A stretch of DNA of 64,000 nucleotides, taken from NCBI GenBank assembly GCA_013289615.1, contig JABCZO010000011.1:1-64000 (forward strand), read 5' to 3'. Within the stretch, counting starts at the first letter, position 1; the number at the start of each line of letters is the position of its first letter. The notes beneath the pieces are model-generated. The model was not told where the DNA came from. It did no database searches and saw only the letters and a list, made by a program, of their open reading frames with translations. Origin of the DNA: Gammaproteobacteria bacterium (GTDB lineage: Bacteria > Pseudomonadota > Gammaproteobacteria > Steroidobacterales > Steroidobacteraceae). The position numbers and the translations under genes are program-made. Below, piece by piece: positions 47,486-56,430 of this stretch.

Positions 47486-48597
47486 TCGCGCCTGAGCCGC
47501 TCGGCCAGGGCCAGCGCCTGCGCAAGCGCGCTGTCGCCGGGAAAATGCTGCTCGAAGCCGACCAGCAGCGCCTGCGCGGTGCTTCGGTCGCCGGCCAGGC
47601 GCGCCAGTTCGGCGACCCGCAGCGTCTCGGCGCCCGATCGCGGACGAAACGAGGCGTCGGCGGCGATGCAGCGCTGCACCAGGCGTGTGACGCGCGCGTT
47701 GTCGCGGGTCAGTGCGCGTGACAGGTAATCCTGCGCCAGGCGCGCGCTCAGTCGCGGGTTGTCGAGGCGGCTGAGGCGCTCGAACATCCAGTCGTAGAAC
47801 TCGAACGCGTGGTTCTGCAGCGCCAGTTCACGCTCGATCGTGTGCCACGCGGCCGCCAGGTTGCCACCCCGCGCCTCGCCGTAGATGGTGTCCATGAATC
47901 GGGCACGTTCGCGATCGAGCTGCAGTTGCGCGCGCGCTGCGCGCCGCTCGGGCGTATCGACGGCTTCGTGGCCGAGCGCCTCGCGCCGCTCGTACAGGCT
48001 GCCGCCGATCAGCGAGAACACCGACAAGCAGGCAAACTGTGCCGCCGGGATCAGCAGCCACCATGGCAGCAGCGCGCGACTGGCGAGCAGCGACAGCGAC
48101 AGGCCATACAGCAGCAGCACCGCGACGATGCTGGCATACGCCATATGCAGCGAGCGCATGATCTGCCACAGCGCCAGCGGGTTGATGGCCTGCAGGAAGC
48201 TGTTGCCGACGCCCAGCGCACCGATCGAGGCCGGTAGCAGGATGCCGGCGAGGATCTCGAGCGCGATGGCCAGGACCGGGCTGAGGAACTGGGCGAGCAG
48301 CCGCAGCGTGCCGTATACCGCCAATACGATCGCCAGCTGCAGCAGCGGGCGCTGCTCGTTCACCGGGTTGAGCATCTCGATCGCCAGCACCGGCGGCTCG
48401 CGCGCGCCGTTGGCGATCTGCTCCAGCAGCACGTAGGCGTAGTTGAACAGCCAGATCAGCAGCAGCAGCGCCAGCACAATGCCCGGTAGCCCGCCATGCA
48501 GCGCCAGCAGGAAGCCGAGCGTCAGCACGGCGACCAGCAACACGACCGTCGGGCGCGCGGGCATGAACAGGTAGCGCACAAAGTTCAGAGTCGACAT
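47482..48597 (-). CDS. Multi-pass membrane protein with C-terminal helical repeats
   Basis: A 371-residue protein beginning MSTLNFVRYLFMPARPTVVL. Six hydrophobic segments fill about residues 15-215. The C-terminal third is soluble and helical (RERARFMDTIYGEARGGNLA, LSRALTRDNARVTRLVQRCI, AELARLAGDRSTAQALLVGF), like TPR-type repeats. I do not recognise the family. The longer open frame upstream of 48597 is antisense to the SDR gene and is rejected. It is divergent from the SDR gene. Confidence 0.75.
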   Translation of the reverse strand: MSTLNFVRYLFMPARPTVVLLVAVLTLGFLLALHGGLPGIVLALLLLIWLFNYAYVLLEQIANGAREPPVLAIEMLNPVNEQRPLLQLAIVLAVYGTLRLLAQFLSPVLAIALEILAGILLPASIGALGVGNSFLQAINPLALWQIMRSLHMAYASIVAVLLLYGLSLSLLASRALLPWWLLIPAAQFACLSVFSLIGGSLYERREALGHEAVDTPERRAARAQLQLDRERARFMDTIYGEARGGNLAAAWHTIERELALQNHAFEFYDWMFERLSRLDNPRLSARLAQDYLSRALTRDNARVTRLVQRCIAADASFRPRSGAETLRVAELARLAGDRSTAQALLVGFEQHFPGDSALAQALALAERLRRD

Positions 48598-48687
48598 CGG
48601 ACCTGCATTATCCGCCGCGGCAGCTTCTGTGCGACCGCAAAGATCGCTATGCTCGCCTGCGCGAGCCATCACAGCAGCAGGACCGAC

Positions 48688-49470
48688 ATGGATCTGAAAC
48701 TCTCCGGCAAGCGGGTACTGGTGACCGGCGGCAACTCCGGCCTGGGCGCTGCGATGGTGCGTGCGTTTGCCGCCGAAAAGGCGCGCGTGGCGATCAACTA
48801 CGTGGTGCACCCGGAGCTGACCGAGCAACTGGTGGGGCAAATGCGCGCCGGCGGCAGCGACGTGCTCGCACTCGATGCTGACGTCACGCAGGCCGACGCG
48901 GTCCGCGCCATGTTCCAGACGCTGGACGGCGCCTGGGGCGGTGTCGATGTGCTGGTCAACAATGCAGGTATCGACGGTCCGCGCGCCATGGCGTGGGAGA
49001 CCGATGCGCTGGTCTGGAACCGGGTGCTGCAGATCAACCTGACCGGCGCGTTCCTGTGCGCACGCGAAGCCCTCAAGCGCATGGTGGCGCAGCGCTCCGG
49101 CGTGATCATCAACACCAGCAGCGTGCACGAGCTGATCGCGTGGAGCGGCTACAGCGCCTACACCGCCAGCAAGGCCGGCCTGTCGATGCTGTCCAAGACG
49201 CTGGCACAGGAGGCGGGCGTCTATGGGGTGCGGGTGCTGTGCATCGCGCCGGGCGCGATCCGCACTCCGATCAACGCCGATGTCTGGCGGGACGCGGCCG
49301 GGCAGCAGGATTTGATCAGCAAGATTGCGATCGGCCGGGTCGGAGAGCCCGAGGATGTGGCCGGCATGGCGGTGGTGCTAGCTTCCGAGGTCGCCGGCTA
49401 CGTGACCGGCACCAGCGTGTTCATCGATGGCGGCATGACCGACTATCCTGCGTTCAGTCACGGCGGCTAG
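48688..49470 (+). CDS. Short-chain dehydrogenase/reductase (glucose 1-dehydrogenase-like)
   Basis: A 260-residue SDR with the Rossmann motif VTGGNSGLGAAM, NNAG (VLVNNAGIDG), the catalytic Ser in NTSSVHE, the YSAYTASK motif (Tyr, Lys) and a C-terminal TGTSVFIDGGMTDYP. Residue ARVAINYV at the second strand end suggests NADP use is possible. It oxidises or reduces a sugar or alcohol; the glucoamylase gene downstream after 3 bases hints at glucose or a related sugar. The ATG at 48688 follows GCAGGA. Confidence 0.88.
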   Translation: MDLKLSGKRVLVTGGNSGLGAAMVRAFAAEKARVAINYVVHPELTEQLVGQMRAGGSDVLALDADVTQADAVRAMFQTLDGAWGGVDVLVNNAGIDGPRAMAWETDALVWNRVLQINLTGAFLCAREALKRMVAQRSGVIINTSSVHELIAWSGYSAYTASKAGLSMLSKTLAQEAGVYGVRVLCIAPGAIRTPINADVWRDAAGQQDLISKIAIGRVGEPEDVAGMAVVLASEVAGYVTGTSVFIDGGMTDYPAFSHGG

Positions 49471-49473
49471 CGC

Positions 49474-51939
49474 GTGAGTGGCGACAGCGTCGACGGCGAA
49501 CCGGCGGGCAGTGACACCACAGCTGGCGGCGGATCGGAGGACGACAATGTCGGCGATGACGTGCCCACTGGCGCGGGCACGCAAGATGCGGGCGGCGCGG
49601 CGTTTGGCGCACCGGGGATCGCCCCGACCTGGTCCTCGAGCGACAAGGATTACGTCAGCACGGCGCTCGGCGGATCGCGCCTGTGGGCCACGGTCGGCCA
49701 CGGCATCATCAATGAGATCTACTGGCCGTCCACCGGCCAGCCGCAGGTGCGCGACTTCGGCTTCTACCTGATCGGTGACGGCGCGACCGGCGCCGCGCAC
49801 TGGTTCGATCTCAAGCGCGTGCGCGACTACTCGCTCTGGACGCCCGGCCCCTACCGGCCGGCGCTGACGATTACGCATCATGGCGATGACTACGAGCTCA
49901 CCCTCGAGGTGCTGCCCGACCCGCAGCGCGACGTGCTGCTGGTGCGCTTCCAAATCAGCGGGCCATATCGGCTGGTGGCGATCGTCGCGCCGCACCTGGG
50001 AAGTACCGGCCGCCACAACAGCGCCTGGGTGGACGACGGCTACGGCTACGCGCGGTACGGGGATTTCTGCCTGTGCCTGGCCGCCGACCCGCCGCTGCTC
50101 AAGGTCAGCTGCGGCTACGTGGGCGCATCCGACGGCTGGCAGGATCTGGATCGCCACGGCCACCTGACCTATGCCTTCACCAGCGCCGAGAACGGCACCG
50201 TCGCGCTCACTGGCGAGGCGCCTGAAGCCGCCGGCGTGCTCGCGCTCGGATTCGCCGGCAGCGCCTCCGGCGCCATCACGCGCGCGCGCACCGCGCTGGC
50301 GGCGCCGTTCGATGCGCTGCGCGAGGAGTTCCTGCAGGACTGGAACGACTGGGGTGCGCGGCTGCGACTGCCGCGGCCCGATGACATCCTTGGCGATGCC
50401 GGGCTGCAGTCGGCGGCGGTGCTGAAGATTCATGAGGATCGCGCCTATCCGGGCGCGGTGGTGGCTAGCCTGAGCGTGCCCTGGGGCAACAGCACCGACA
50501 CGCTGGGCGGCTATCACCTGGTGTGGCCGCGCGATGCCACGCTGACGGCGTTTGCACTGCTGGCGGCGCACCAGCTGATCGATGCGCGGCACATCCTGGC
50601 GCACCTGACCGCGACCCAGCGCCGCGACGGCCGCTGGCCGCAGAATTATTTCCCGAGCGGCGAGCCATTCTGGATCGGCGTGCAGCTCGATGAGGCGGCG
50701 TTTCCGATCCTGCTGGCGGCGAAGCTGCGCGAGATCGGCGAGGCCGAACTGCCCGGCACCAAGCACATGGTGCGCTCGGCGGTCGGATTCATCGCGCGCA
50801 CCGGGCCCTCGAGTCCGCAGGATCGCTGGGAGGAGTGTCCGGGCGTCAGTCCATTCACGCTCGCAGCCGCGATCAGCGCACTGGTGGCCGCCGCCCCGTG
50901 GCTGAGCGACGAGGAGCGCGACTACGCGCTCAGCATTGCCGACGACTGGAACGAGCGGCTCGAATGCTGGTGCTACGTATGCAAGACCGATCTGGCGCGC
51001 CAGATCGGCGTCAACGGCTACTACGTGCGCATCGGCAGTGCGAACCGCAGCAGCGCACTGAGCGGCCAGGTGCAGCTGCGCAACCGCGACGGCGAAACGA
51101 TCCAGGCCTCGGCGCTGGTGAGCCTGGATTTTTCCTACCTGGTGCGCCTCGGCTTGCGCAACGCCCACGATCCGCGCGTCCAGGACACGATCAAGGTGGT
51201 CGATCGGGTGCTCAAGGTGGATACGCCGTCGGGTCCGGTCTACCACCGCTACAACGAGGATGGCTACGGGGAACACCCCGACGGCCGGCCGTTCGATGGC
51301 AACGGTGTTGGACGCGCCTGGCCGTTGCTGGTCGGCGAGCGCGGGCACCTGGCGATGCAGAGCGGCGAGGATCCGATCGGTTACCTTCGCACCATGTGGA
51401 AATGCGCCAGCAGCGGCGGCCTGCTGCCCGAACAGGTATGGGACGCCGCTCCGATTCCCGAACTCGAGCTCGCGCCGGGCCGCCCGTCGGGCAGCGCGAT
51501 GCCGCTGCTGTGGACCCACGCCGAGTTTCTCAAGCTGCTGATCGCGCGCGAACAGCGCCGTCCGATCGAGCTGCTGGCCGCGGTCGAGCAGCGCTACCTG
51601 TCCAGCGCGGCCGATCGGTTTGCTGCGCGCGTGGCCGCGACCTGGCATTGGCGCGACGAGGTGCCGGTGCTGATGCACGAAACCGGCCGTGCGCTGCTGA
51701 TCGAGGATCGAAGCGCCTTTAGGCTGCATTTTGGTTTCGACGGCTGGCAGCGGGTAGACGAGCGTGTTGCACTTGAGCAGCCGTTCGGTTTATGGGCGGT
51801 AAGGCTGTCGGCCGCCGAGCTGTCGGGTCCCTCGGAGCTCAATTTCACCCGCCGCTACCAGGATCGCTGGGAGGGCGTCGATCATCGCGTGGCGCTGGGT
51901 CACGCGAACCAGGAACGTGCGCTCATCAGCTTTGGCTAG
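49474..51939 (+). CDS. Glucoamylase-like glycoside hydrolase family 15 enzyme
   Basis: An 821-residue protein with an N-terminal super-sandwich domain (about 50-310) and the (alpha/alpha)6 barrel (about 320-720). Catalytic sites: DRWEECPGVSPFTLAA (general acid Glu) and LLPEQVWDAAP (base Glu); also GGYHLVWPRDATLT. It releases glucose from the ends of alpha-glucans, or cleaves trehalose or isomaltose. The first 45 residues are an unusual Gly/Asp-rich tail with no signal peptide, so it is probably cytoplasmic. The GTG start lies 3 bases after the SDR stop without a ribosome site; a GTG at 49561 is also possible. Confidence 0.9.
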   Translation: MSGDSVDGEPAGSDTTAGGGSEDDNVGDDVPTGAGTQDAGGAAFGAPGIAPTWSSSDKDYVSTALGGSRLWATVGHGIINEIYWPSTGQPQVRDFGFYLIGDGATGAAHWFDLKRVRDYSLWTPGPYRPALTITHHGDDYELTLEVLPDPQRDVLLVRFQISGPYRLVAIVAPHLGSTGRHNSAWVDDGYGYARYGDFCLCLAADPPLLKVSCGYVGASDGWQDLDRHGHLTYAFTSAENGTVALTGEAPEAAGVLALGFAGSASGAITRARTALAAPFDALREEFLQDWNDWGARLRLPRPDDILGDAGLQSAAVLKIHEDRAYPGAVVASLSVPWGNSTDTLGGYHLVWPRDATLTAFALLAAHQLIDARHILAHLTATQRRDGRWPQNYFPSGEPFWIGVQLDEAAFPILLAAKLREIGEAELPGTKHMVRSAVGFIARTGPSSPQDRWEECPGVSPFTLAAAISALVAAAPWLSDEERDYALSIADDWNERLECWCYVCKTDLARQIGVNGYYVRIGSANRSSALSGQVQLRNRDGETIQASALVSLDFSYLVRLGLRNAHDPRVQDTIKVVDRVLKVDTPSGPVYHRYNEDGYGEHPDGRPFDGNGVGRAWPLLVGERGHLAMQSGEDPIGYLRTMWKCASSGGLLPEQVWDAAPIPELELAPGRPSGSAMPLLWTHAEFLKLLIAREQRRPIELLAAVEQRYLSSAADRFAARVAATWHWRDEVPVLMHETGRALLIEDRSAFRLHFGFDGWQRVDERVALEQPFGLWAVRLSAAELSGPSELNFTRRYQDRWEGVDHRVALGHANQERALISFG

Positions 51940-51942
51940 CGC

Positions 51943-52719
51943 GTGCCAGCCGACGATCAACCACTGCATGGCCGGCCGGTACCGTACAACCGCCTGCATC
52001 CGCAGCTGTATCTGGCGGAAGGCGCCGGCACGGCGCTGCTGGTGCTGTTCGGATTGTCAATGGTGATCGGGTTCTTTGGCGCGGGAAGCGAGCTTGCGAG
52101 GCTGCTGCCGTCGGCGGCATGGCGGCGTTTCCTGGCGGGCGCCTGCTTTGGCACGGTCGGTGCGCTGATCACGATTTCCCCGCTCGGCCGTGTCAGCGGC
52201 GCACACATCAATCCTGCGGTGAGTTTCGCATTCTGGCTCGAGGGCAAGCTGGCGTGGCGCGATACCATCGGCTACGTGCTGGCGCAGTTGCTCGGAGCGG
52301 TGCTCGGAGCGTGCGGGCTGCTGTTGTGGGGAGCGATGGGATGTAGCATTCAATATGGGGCCAGCAGCGTGGGTGCCGGTGTGCCGATCTGGATGGCGCT
52401 CGGCGGGGAAGTGCTGGCGACGCTGGCGCTGGTGCTGGCGATCTTCATCACCGCAGCGCACGCGAGTACGCGCCGCTTCACGCCCTGGACCATCCCGCCG
52501 CTGTTCGCGTGGCTGGTGTGGTGGGAGGGGCCGTGGTCGGGCGCCAGCACCAATCCGGCGCGCAGCCTCGGCCCGGCGCTAGTGAGCGGGCACTGGCAGC
52601 AGTTCTGGATCTATGTGCTCGGGCCGCTGCTGGGGGCGGGGCTGGCGATCGCGCTGCTGCGGCTTCCGATGCTCGGCCGGCATCGGGTTCAGGTCGCACG
52701 GCTGTTTCATTTCTCATGA
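51943..52719 (+). CDS. MIP-family aquaporin/glycerol channel
   Basis: A 258-residue channel with six membrane segments and both NPA boxes: SGAHINPAVSF and SGASTNPARSLGPA. The Arg after the second NPA is present. The large residues around the pore cannot be judged without an alignment, so water and glycerol both remain open. The GTG start sits 3 bases after the glucoamylase stop, at the same 12-base junction as between the SDR and glucoamylase genes. It overlaps the next gene by ATGA. Confidence 0.9.
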   Translation: MPADDQPLHGRPVPYNRLHPQLYLAEGAGTALLVLFGLSMVIGFFGAGSELARLLPSAAWRRFLAGACFGTVGALITISPLGRVSGAHINPAVSFAFWLEGKLAWRDTIGYVLAQLLGAVLGACGLLLWGAMGCSIQYGASSVGAGVPIWMALGGEVLATLALVLAIFITAAHASTRRFTPWTIPPLFAWLVWWEGPWSGASTNPARSLGPALVSGHWQQFWIYVLGPLLGAGLAIALLRLPMLGRHRVQVARLFHFS

Positions 52720-55049
52720 CGGCCGCGCGCCAGCGCGGCCTGGTGCTGACGCTGCTGCTGGTGGCGACCGTGTGGGTCGGAACGCTCAGCGCCGATCGCG
52801 CGCCGGCGTCGAGGCCGGCCGATGCGGCCCCCAGCGAGTTCTCCGGCGCGCGCGCCAGGGCGCTGCTGCAGCGCCTGGTGGGCGATAACCTGCCGCATCC
52901 ACTCGGTAGCGCTGCCAACCAACGCATGCGCGAGCGTATCGTCGCGCTGCTGCGGGAACTGGGCCTTACGCCTGAACTGCAAAGCGGCGTCATGGTCTGC
53001 AGTGCGTATGGCGCGTGCGGCACGCCGACCAATATTCTCGCGCGCATCGAGGGTACGGATGCCGGCAACGCGCGCGCGGTGCTGCTGGTCGCGCACTATG
53101 ACTCGGTGGCGGCCGGCCCCGGAGCTTCCGACAATGCCGCGGGCGTTGCGACAGTGCTCGATATCGCGCGCATTCTGCTCCTGCTGCCAAGGCCGCGGCA
53201 GTCGATCATCCTGCTGCTCGACGATGGCGAGGAGCCGGGACTGCTCGGCGCTCAGGCCTTCGTACAGCATCATCGCTGGGCGGCCAGCGTGACGGCGGCG
53301 GTGAACCTGGATGCGCGCGGCACTGCCGGACCGAGCATGATGTTCGAGACCGGCAACGCCAATCGCTGGCTGATGGGGCTGTATGCTGCTGCGGTGTCGC
53401 GCCCGCTGACCAATTCGCTCTACTACGCGGTCTATAAACTCCTGCCGAACGACACTGATTTCAGCGTCTTCAAGGCCGCGGGCCTGCAGGGCTTCAACTT
53501 CGCGTTCATCGACGACGTCGCGCACTACCACACGCCGCTGGATGACCTGCGGCACGCCGATGCCGACAGCCTGCAGCATCAGGGCGATAACGCGCTGTCG
53601 ACGCTGCTGGCGCTGGCGAATGCGGCTGCTGCACCGCCGCCGACCGGCGAAGCGGTGTACTTCGACCTGTTCGCAAGGCTACTGGTTCGCATTCCACTGC
53701 CTTGGGTATGGCCGGCGGCGACGATCGTCCTGCTACTGATCCTGATCTGCGGCGTGCGATTGCTACAGCTGCAGCTGTTGCGCTGGCGCGCGCTGCTATG
53801 GGGTAGCTTCGGAATTATCGCCGCCCTGGCGATCGGTGCGGCTGCGGCCATCGCGCTGATGGAACTGCTGCGCATGCTTGGCGCGCTCGGCGCGGCCGAC
53901 GCGCCAGCGCACGCGCGGGCGCTGCAGGCGAGCTTTTCGGGACTGGCATTTCTCATCACGGCACTGGCCGGTGCGTGGCTTGGGCGCCGTGCGGGCTTCT
54001 GGGGCCTGTGGTATCCGGGCAGCCTGCTATGCGCACTGGGGGCGGTGGCGCTCGCGCGCTGGCTGCCGGGCGCCAGTTACGTGGCGCTGCTGCCGGCGAT
54101 CGCGGCGCTGCTGGTGCTAATCCCGGCGCTATTGGGCGGCAGCGCGGCGTGCCAACCGGCTGCATGGCTCAGCAGCGCCGAGCTGGCCGCGCTGGCGGTG
54201 TGCGTCGCGACGTTCGTGCTGGTGCTGCCGATCGCCGTGCCGCTGTATGGTGCGCTTGGCGGCGGCAACCTGCCGCTGCTGACGCTGCTCGTTATCTATA
54301 GCGCTTTGAGTCTGGCGGCACTGGTAGCCATCGCGCCACCCAGGGTGCAGCGCAGGCTGATTGAGGTCACGGCGCTCTGGGTGTCAATCGGACTGCTCGC
54401 CGCCACGCTGCTACCGCGCTATACGGCGGAGTCCCCGCAGCGGCTCAACCTGCGCTACGAATTGAATGCCGACACGCAGCAGGCTCACTGGGTCGCGGTC
54501 GCTTCGGAAGGTGGACTGCCCGCGTCGCTGCGGCGTGCGGCCGCATTTGTCGGCGGCGCATCCTCGATGTTGCCGTGGCAGATCGGGCGCGTATGGGCGG
54601 CGCCGGCACCGCCACTGTCCTTGCCGGCACCGGTGTGTTCGTTATTGGGGGTGCAGCGCGCCGAGAGCGGACGGCTACGCTACCGGGTGCACATCGGCTC
54701 GCCACGCGCAGCTGCGGTGATCGCGCTGGCGTTTCCAGCGCAGGCGCGTGTTGGCTCGCTGCGCCTGGAAGGTACTACCGAGCCCGGATCGCCGGACCAG
54801 GGCCTGGCCGCGACGCCATGGCGATTGAGCCGTGGCTGGTCGCAGCTGCGGCTGTTGGGCCTGCCGCCGGAAGGGCAGGACCTGAGCTTCGAGGCTGCCG
54901 GGCCGGCATTTGATCTGCAGCTGTTCGATGAGAGCTACGGCCTGCCGGCTCAGGGAATGGCGCTGCAGAGCGCGCGTCCGCGCGTCGCGGTGCCCTCGCA
55001 GGACGGTGATGTGACGATCGTGATGCGCGCCTATCGATTGCAGCCTTGA
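52716..55049 (+). CDS. M28 metallopeptidase with multi-pass membrane C-terminus
   Basis: A 777-residue protein: an N-terminal signal-anchor (GLVLTLLLVATVWVGTLSA), an M28 zinc peptidase domain (about 45-310) and then about 8 membrane segments (about 325-640) and a soluble tail. Zinc and catalytic motifs are VAHYDSVAAGPGASDNAAG (His, Asp), LDDGEEPGLLGAQAF (Glu), NLDARGTAG (Asp) and DDVAHYHTPLDD (His). The layout recalls eukaryotic ER metallopeptidase 1. It is last in the SDR-GH15-aquaporin operon; a hairpin follows its stop. Confidence 0.9.
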   Translation: MTAARQRGLVLTLLLVATVWVGTLSADRAPASRPADAAPSEFSGARARALLQRLVGDNLPHPLGSAANQRMRERIVALLRELGLTPELQSGVMVCSAYGACGTPTNILARIEGTDAGNARAVLLVAHYDSVAAGPGASDNAAGVATVLDIARILLLLPRPRQSIILLLDDGEEPGLLGAQAFVQHHRWAASVTAAVNLDARGTAGPSMMFETGNANRWLMGLYAAAVSRPLTNSLYYAVYKLLPNDTDFSVFKAAGLQGFNFAFIDDVAHYHTPLDDLRHADADSLQHQGDNALSTLLALANAAAAPPPTGEAVYFDLFARLLVRIPLPWVWPAATIVLLLILICGVRLLQLQLLRWRALLWGSFGIIAALAIGAAAAIALMELLRMLGALGAADAPAHARALQASFSGLAFLITALAGAWLGRRAGFWGLWYPGSLLCALGAVALARWLPGASYVALLPAIAALLVLIPALLGGSAACQPAAWLSSAELAALAVCVATFVLVLPIAVPLYGALGGGNLPLLTLLVIYSALSLAALVAIAPPRVQRRLIEVTALWVSIGLLAATLLPRYTAESPQRLNLRYELNADTQQAHWVAVASEGGLPASLRRAAAFVGGASSMLPWQIGRVWAAPAPPLSLPAPVCSLLGVQRAESGRLRYRVHIGSPRAAAVIALAFPAQARVGSLRLEGTTEPGSPDQGLAATPWRLSRGWSQLRLLGLPPEGQDLSFEAAGPAFDLQLFDESYGLPAQGMALQSARPRVAVPSQDGDVTIVMRAYRLQP

Positions 55050-55074
55050 GGCACGGGCGCTGCGCCCGTGCCTC
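55048..55074. terminator. Strong hairpin between convergent genes
   Basis: GAGGCACGGGCG (55048-55059), a CTG loop and CGCCCGTGCCTC form a perfect 12-bp stem that overlaps the M28 stop codon. It lies 14 bases from the end of the convergent csbD-like gene, so it may serve both strands. No T run is present. Confidence 0.65.
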
Positions 55075-55087
55075 GTCGGTCCCGGCG

Positions 55088-55276
55088 CTAGCGCTGCTTG
55101 TTCATCGTGTCCTTGACGTCTTCCTTCAGATCGCCGTAGCTCTTCTGCACCTCACCGCCGACCTTCTGGATCGTTCCGCGATTCTCAAGATCGGGATTGC
55201 CGACGATGCGACCGGCTACTTCCTTTGCCTTTCCCTTCGCTTCCTCGACGCGGCCTTTGACTTGGTCCTTGTTCAT
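55088..55276 (-). CDS. CsbD-family small stress protein
   Basis: A 62-residue, charged helical protein beginning MNKDQVKGRVEEAKGKAKEV and containing GNPDLENRGTIQKVGGEVQK, the CsbD/YjbJ signature. These proteins are abundant in general stress and stationary phase; the molecular role is unknown. The ATG at 55276 has AGGAGAT upstream; the longer open frame upstream is rejected. Confidence 0.92.
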   Translation of the reverse strand: MNKDQVKGRVEEAKGKAKEVAGRIVGNPDLENRGTIQKVGGEVQKSYGDLKEDVKDTMNKQR

Positions 55277-55591
55277 GACATCTCCTGTAAGTTTCCCGGG
55301 CGCAGGAAGTATGAGCACGCGCGCGCAGCAATCCACGTCCCGCGCCTGAGCTTAGCTCGTCAGATGTTTCTGACTGTTATGGCAAAACTGCGTCGGACAG
55401 CGCCGGAATCGACAATTGGCCGGTGCGTATCAGACGACGCCGACACGGGTATGCGGCGCCAGCGGCAGGCAGCGGCCCCTGTCAGTTTGTATAACTTCCC
55501 GCGCAAAGTCGTGCTTGCAGATCACCGCTTGGGATTGGAGTGCACGACTGTCATTCAATAATGGTACCCACACGGTACGCGGGAGACGGTC
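55277..55591. other. Intergenic stretch upstream of two small stress genes
   Basis: About 315 bases between the divergent csbD-like and DUF1328 genes. It must carry both promoters, but I could not choose among weak candidates. No gene, RNA or repeat is recognised. Confidence 0.35.
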
Positions 55592-55762
55592 ATGCTGTAT
55601 TACGCTGTAGTGTTTCTGGTCATTGCCCTGATTGCCGGTGCGCTCGGCTTTTTCGGTGTCGCGGGCGCGGCAGTGGGCATCGCGAAGATCCTGTTCTTCG
55701 TATTCCTGGTGTTGTTCGTGGTTTCGTTGCTGCTCGGGCGCCGCGCGGGCCCTACGGTATAG
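55592..55762 (+). CDS. DUF1328 small membrane protein (YtjA-like)
   Basis: A 56-residue protein with two membrane helices: [20 protein letters not shown], then [20 protein letters not shown] and a basic end [11 protein letters not shown]. This matches the DUF1328/YtjA family found in many proteobacteria. GGGAGA precedes the ATG. It is followed after 50 bases by the BON gene, a pairing typical of envelope-stress sets. Function unknown. Confidence 0.9.
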   Translation: MLYYAVVFLVIALIAGALGFFGVAGAAVGIAKILFFVFLVLFVVSLLLGRRAGPTV

Positions 55763-55812
55763 CGCGCAATGTCCGAGTGGTCACGGCTTCAAATCGGAAG
55801 GAGATAAATTGT

Positions 55813-56430
55813 ATGGATACACCATCACGCCCCGCTCATGTCCGTCGCGCTGTGACGACGATCGGCGCGGCCGCGGGTCTCGGTCTTTGCCTGCTAGCGA
55901 AAGCAGCCAGCGGCGACATGGCGCCGACGGCGCACAGTGACAGCGTGGGCGCGGCGATCAGCGACAGCGCGATCACTACCAAGGTGAAGGCGAACTTCCT
56001 GGGCGATGATCGCCTCAAGGGATCGCACATCAAGGTGACGACCACCAATGGCGTCGTCACGCTGACGGGATCGGCGACCGGCTCGGACTCCAAGGCTGCG
56101 GCCGAGGACATCGCGAAGAACGTGGACGGCGTCAAGAGCGTCGACGATGAGCTCACCGGCCCTTCGAGCAGCGGCTCGATGCACAAGGCCGTCGCCAAGA
56201 CCGAGCGCGTAGGCTCGGATAGCTGGATCACGACCAAGGTCAAGTCGGAAATCATGGCCGACAGCATCAGCAAAGGTTTCAAGGTCAGCGTCAAGACGGT
56301 GAACGGCGTGGTCATGCTCAGCGGCGTGCTGCCGAACGACGATGCGGTTGCGCACGTTAAGGACCTGGCGGAAAAAGTCGAAGGTGTGAAGAGCGTCAAG
56401 ACCTCGCAGCTCAAGTCCTCGGCGGGCTGA
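55813..56430 (+). CDS. Exported protein with two BON domains (OsmY-like)
   Basis: A 205-residue protein with an N-terminal export signal (TTIGAAAGLGLCLLAKAASG) and two BON domains at about 50-120 (ITTKVKANFLGDDRLKGSHI, VTLTGSATGSDSKAAAEDI) and 135-200 (SWITTKVKSEIMADSISKGF, VVMLSGVLPNDDAVAHV). BON domains bind membranes or phospholipid. OsmY-type proteins appear in osmotic stress and act as periplasmic chaperones. A strong AAGGAG site precedes the ATG at 55813. The longer frame from 55540 runs through the DUF1328 gene and is rejected. Confidence 0.9.
   Translation: MDTPSRPAHVRRAVTTIGAAAGLGLCLLAKAASGDMAPTAHSDSVGAAISDSAITTKVKANFLGDDRLKGSHIKVTTTNGVVTLTGSATGSDSKAAAEDIAKNVDGVKSVDDELTGPSSSGSMHKAVAKTERVGSDSWITTKVKSEIMADSISKGFKVSVKTVNGVVMLSGVLPNDDAVAHVKDLAEKVEGVKSVKTSQLKSSAG

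Noticed and set aside
48598-49128. Upstream extension of the membrane-protein frame
   Set aside because: Antisense to the SDR catalytic core; the protein-like part starts at the ATG at 48597.
49378-51729. 783-residue antisense frame over the glucoamylase gene
   Set aside because: Opposite strand of a conserved GH15 gene with both catalytic Glu residues; Arg/Gln/His-rich translation.
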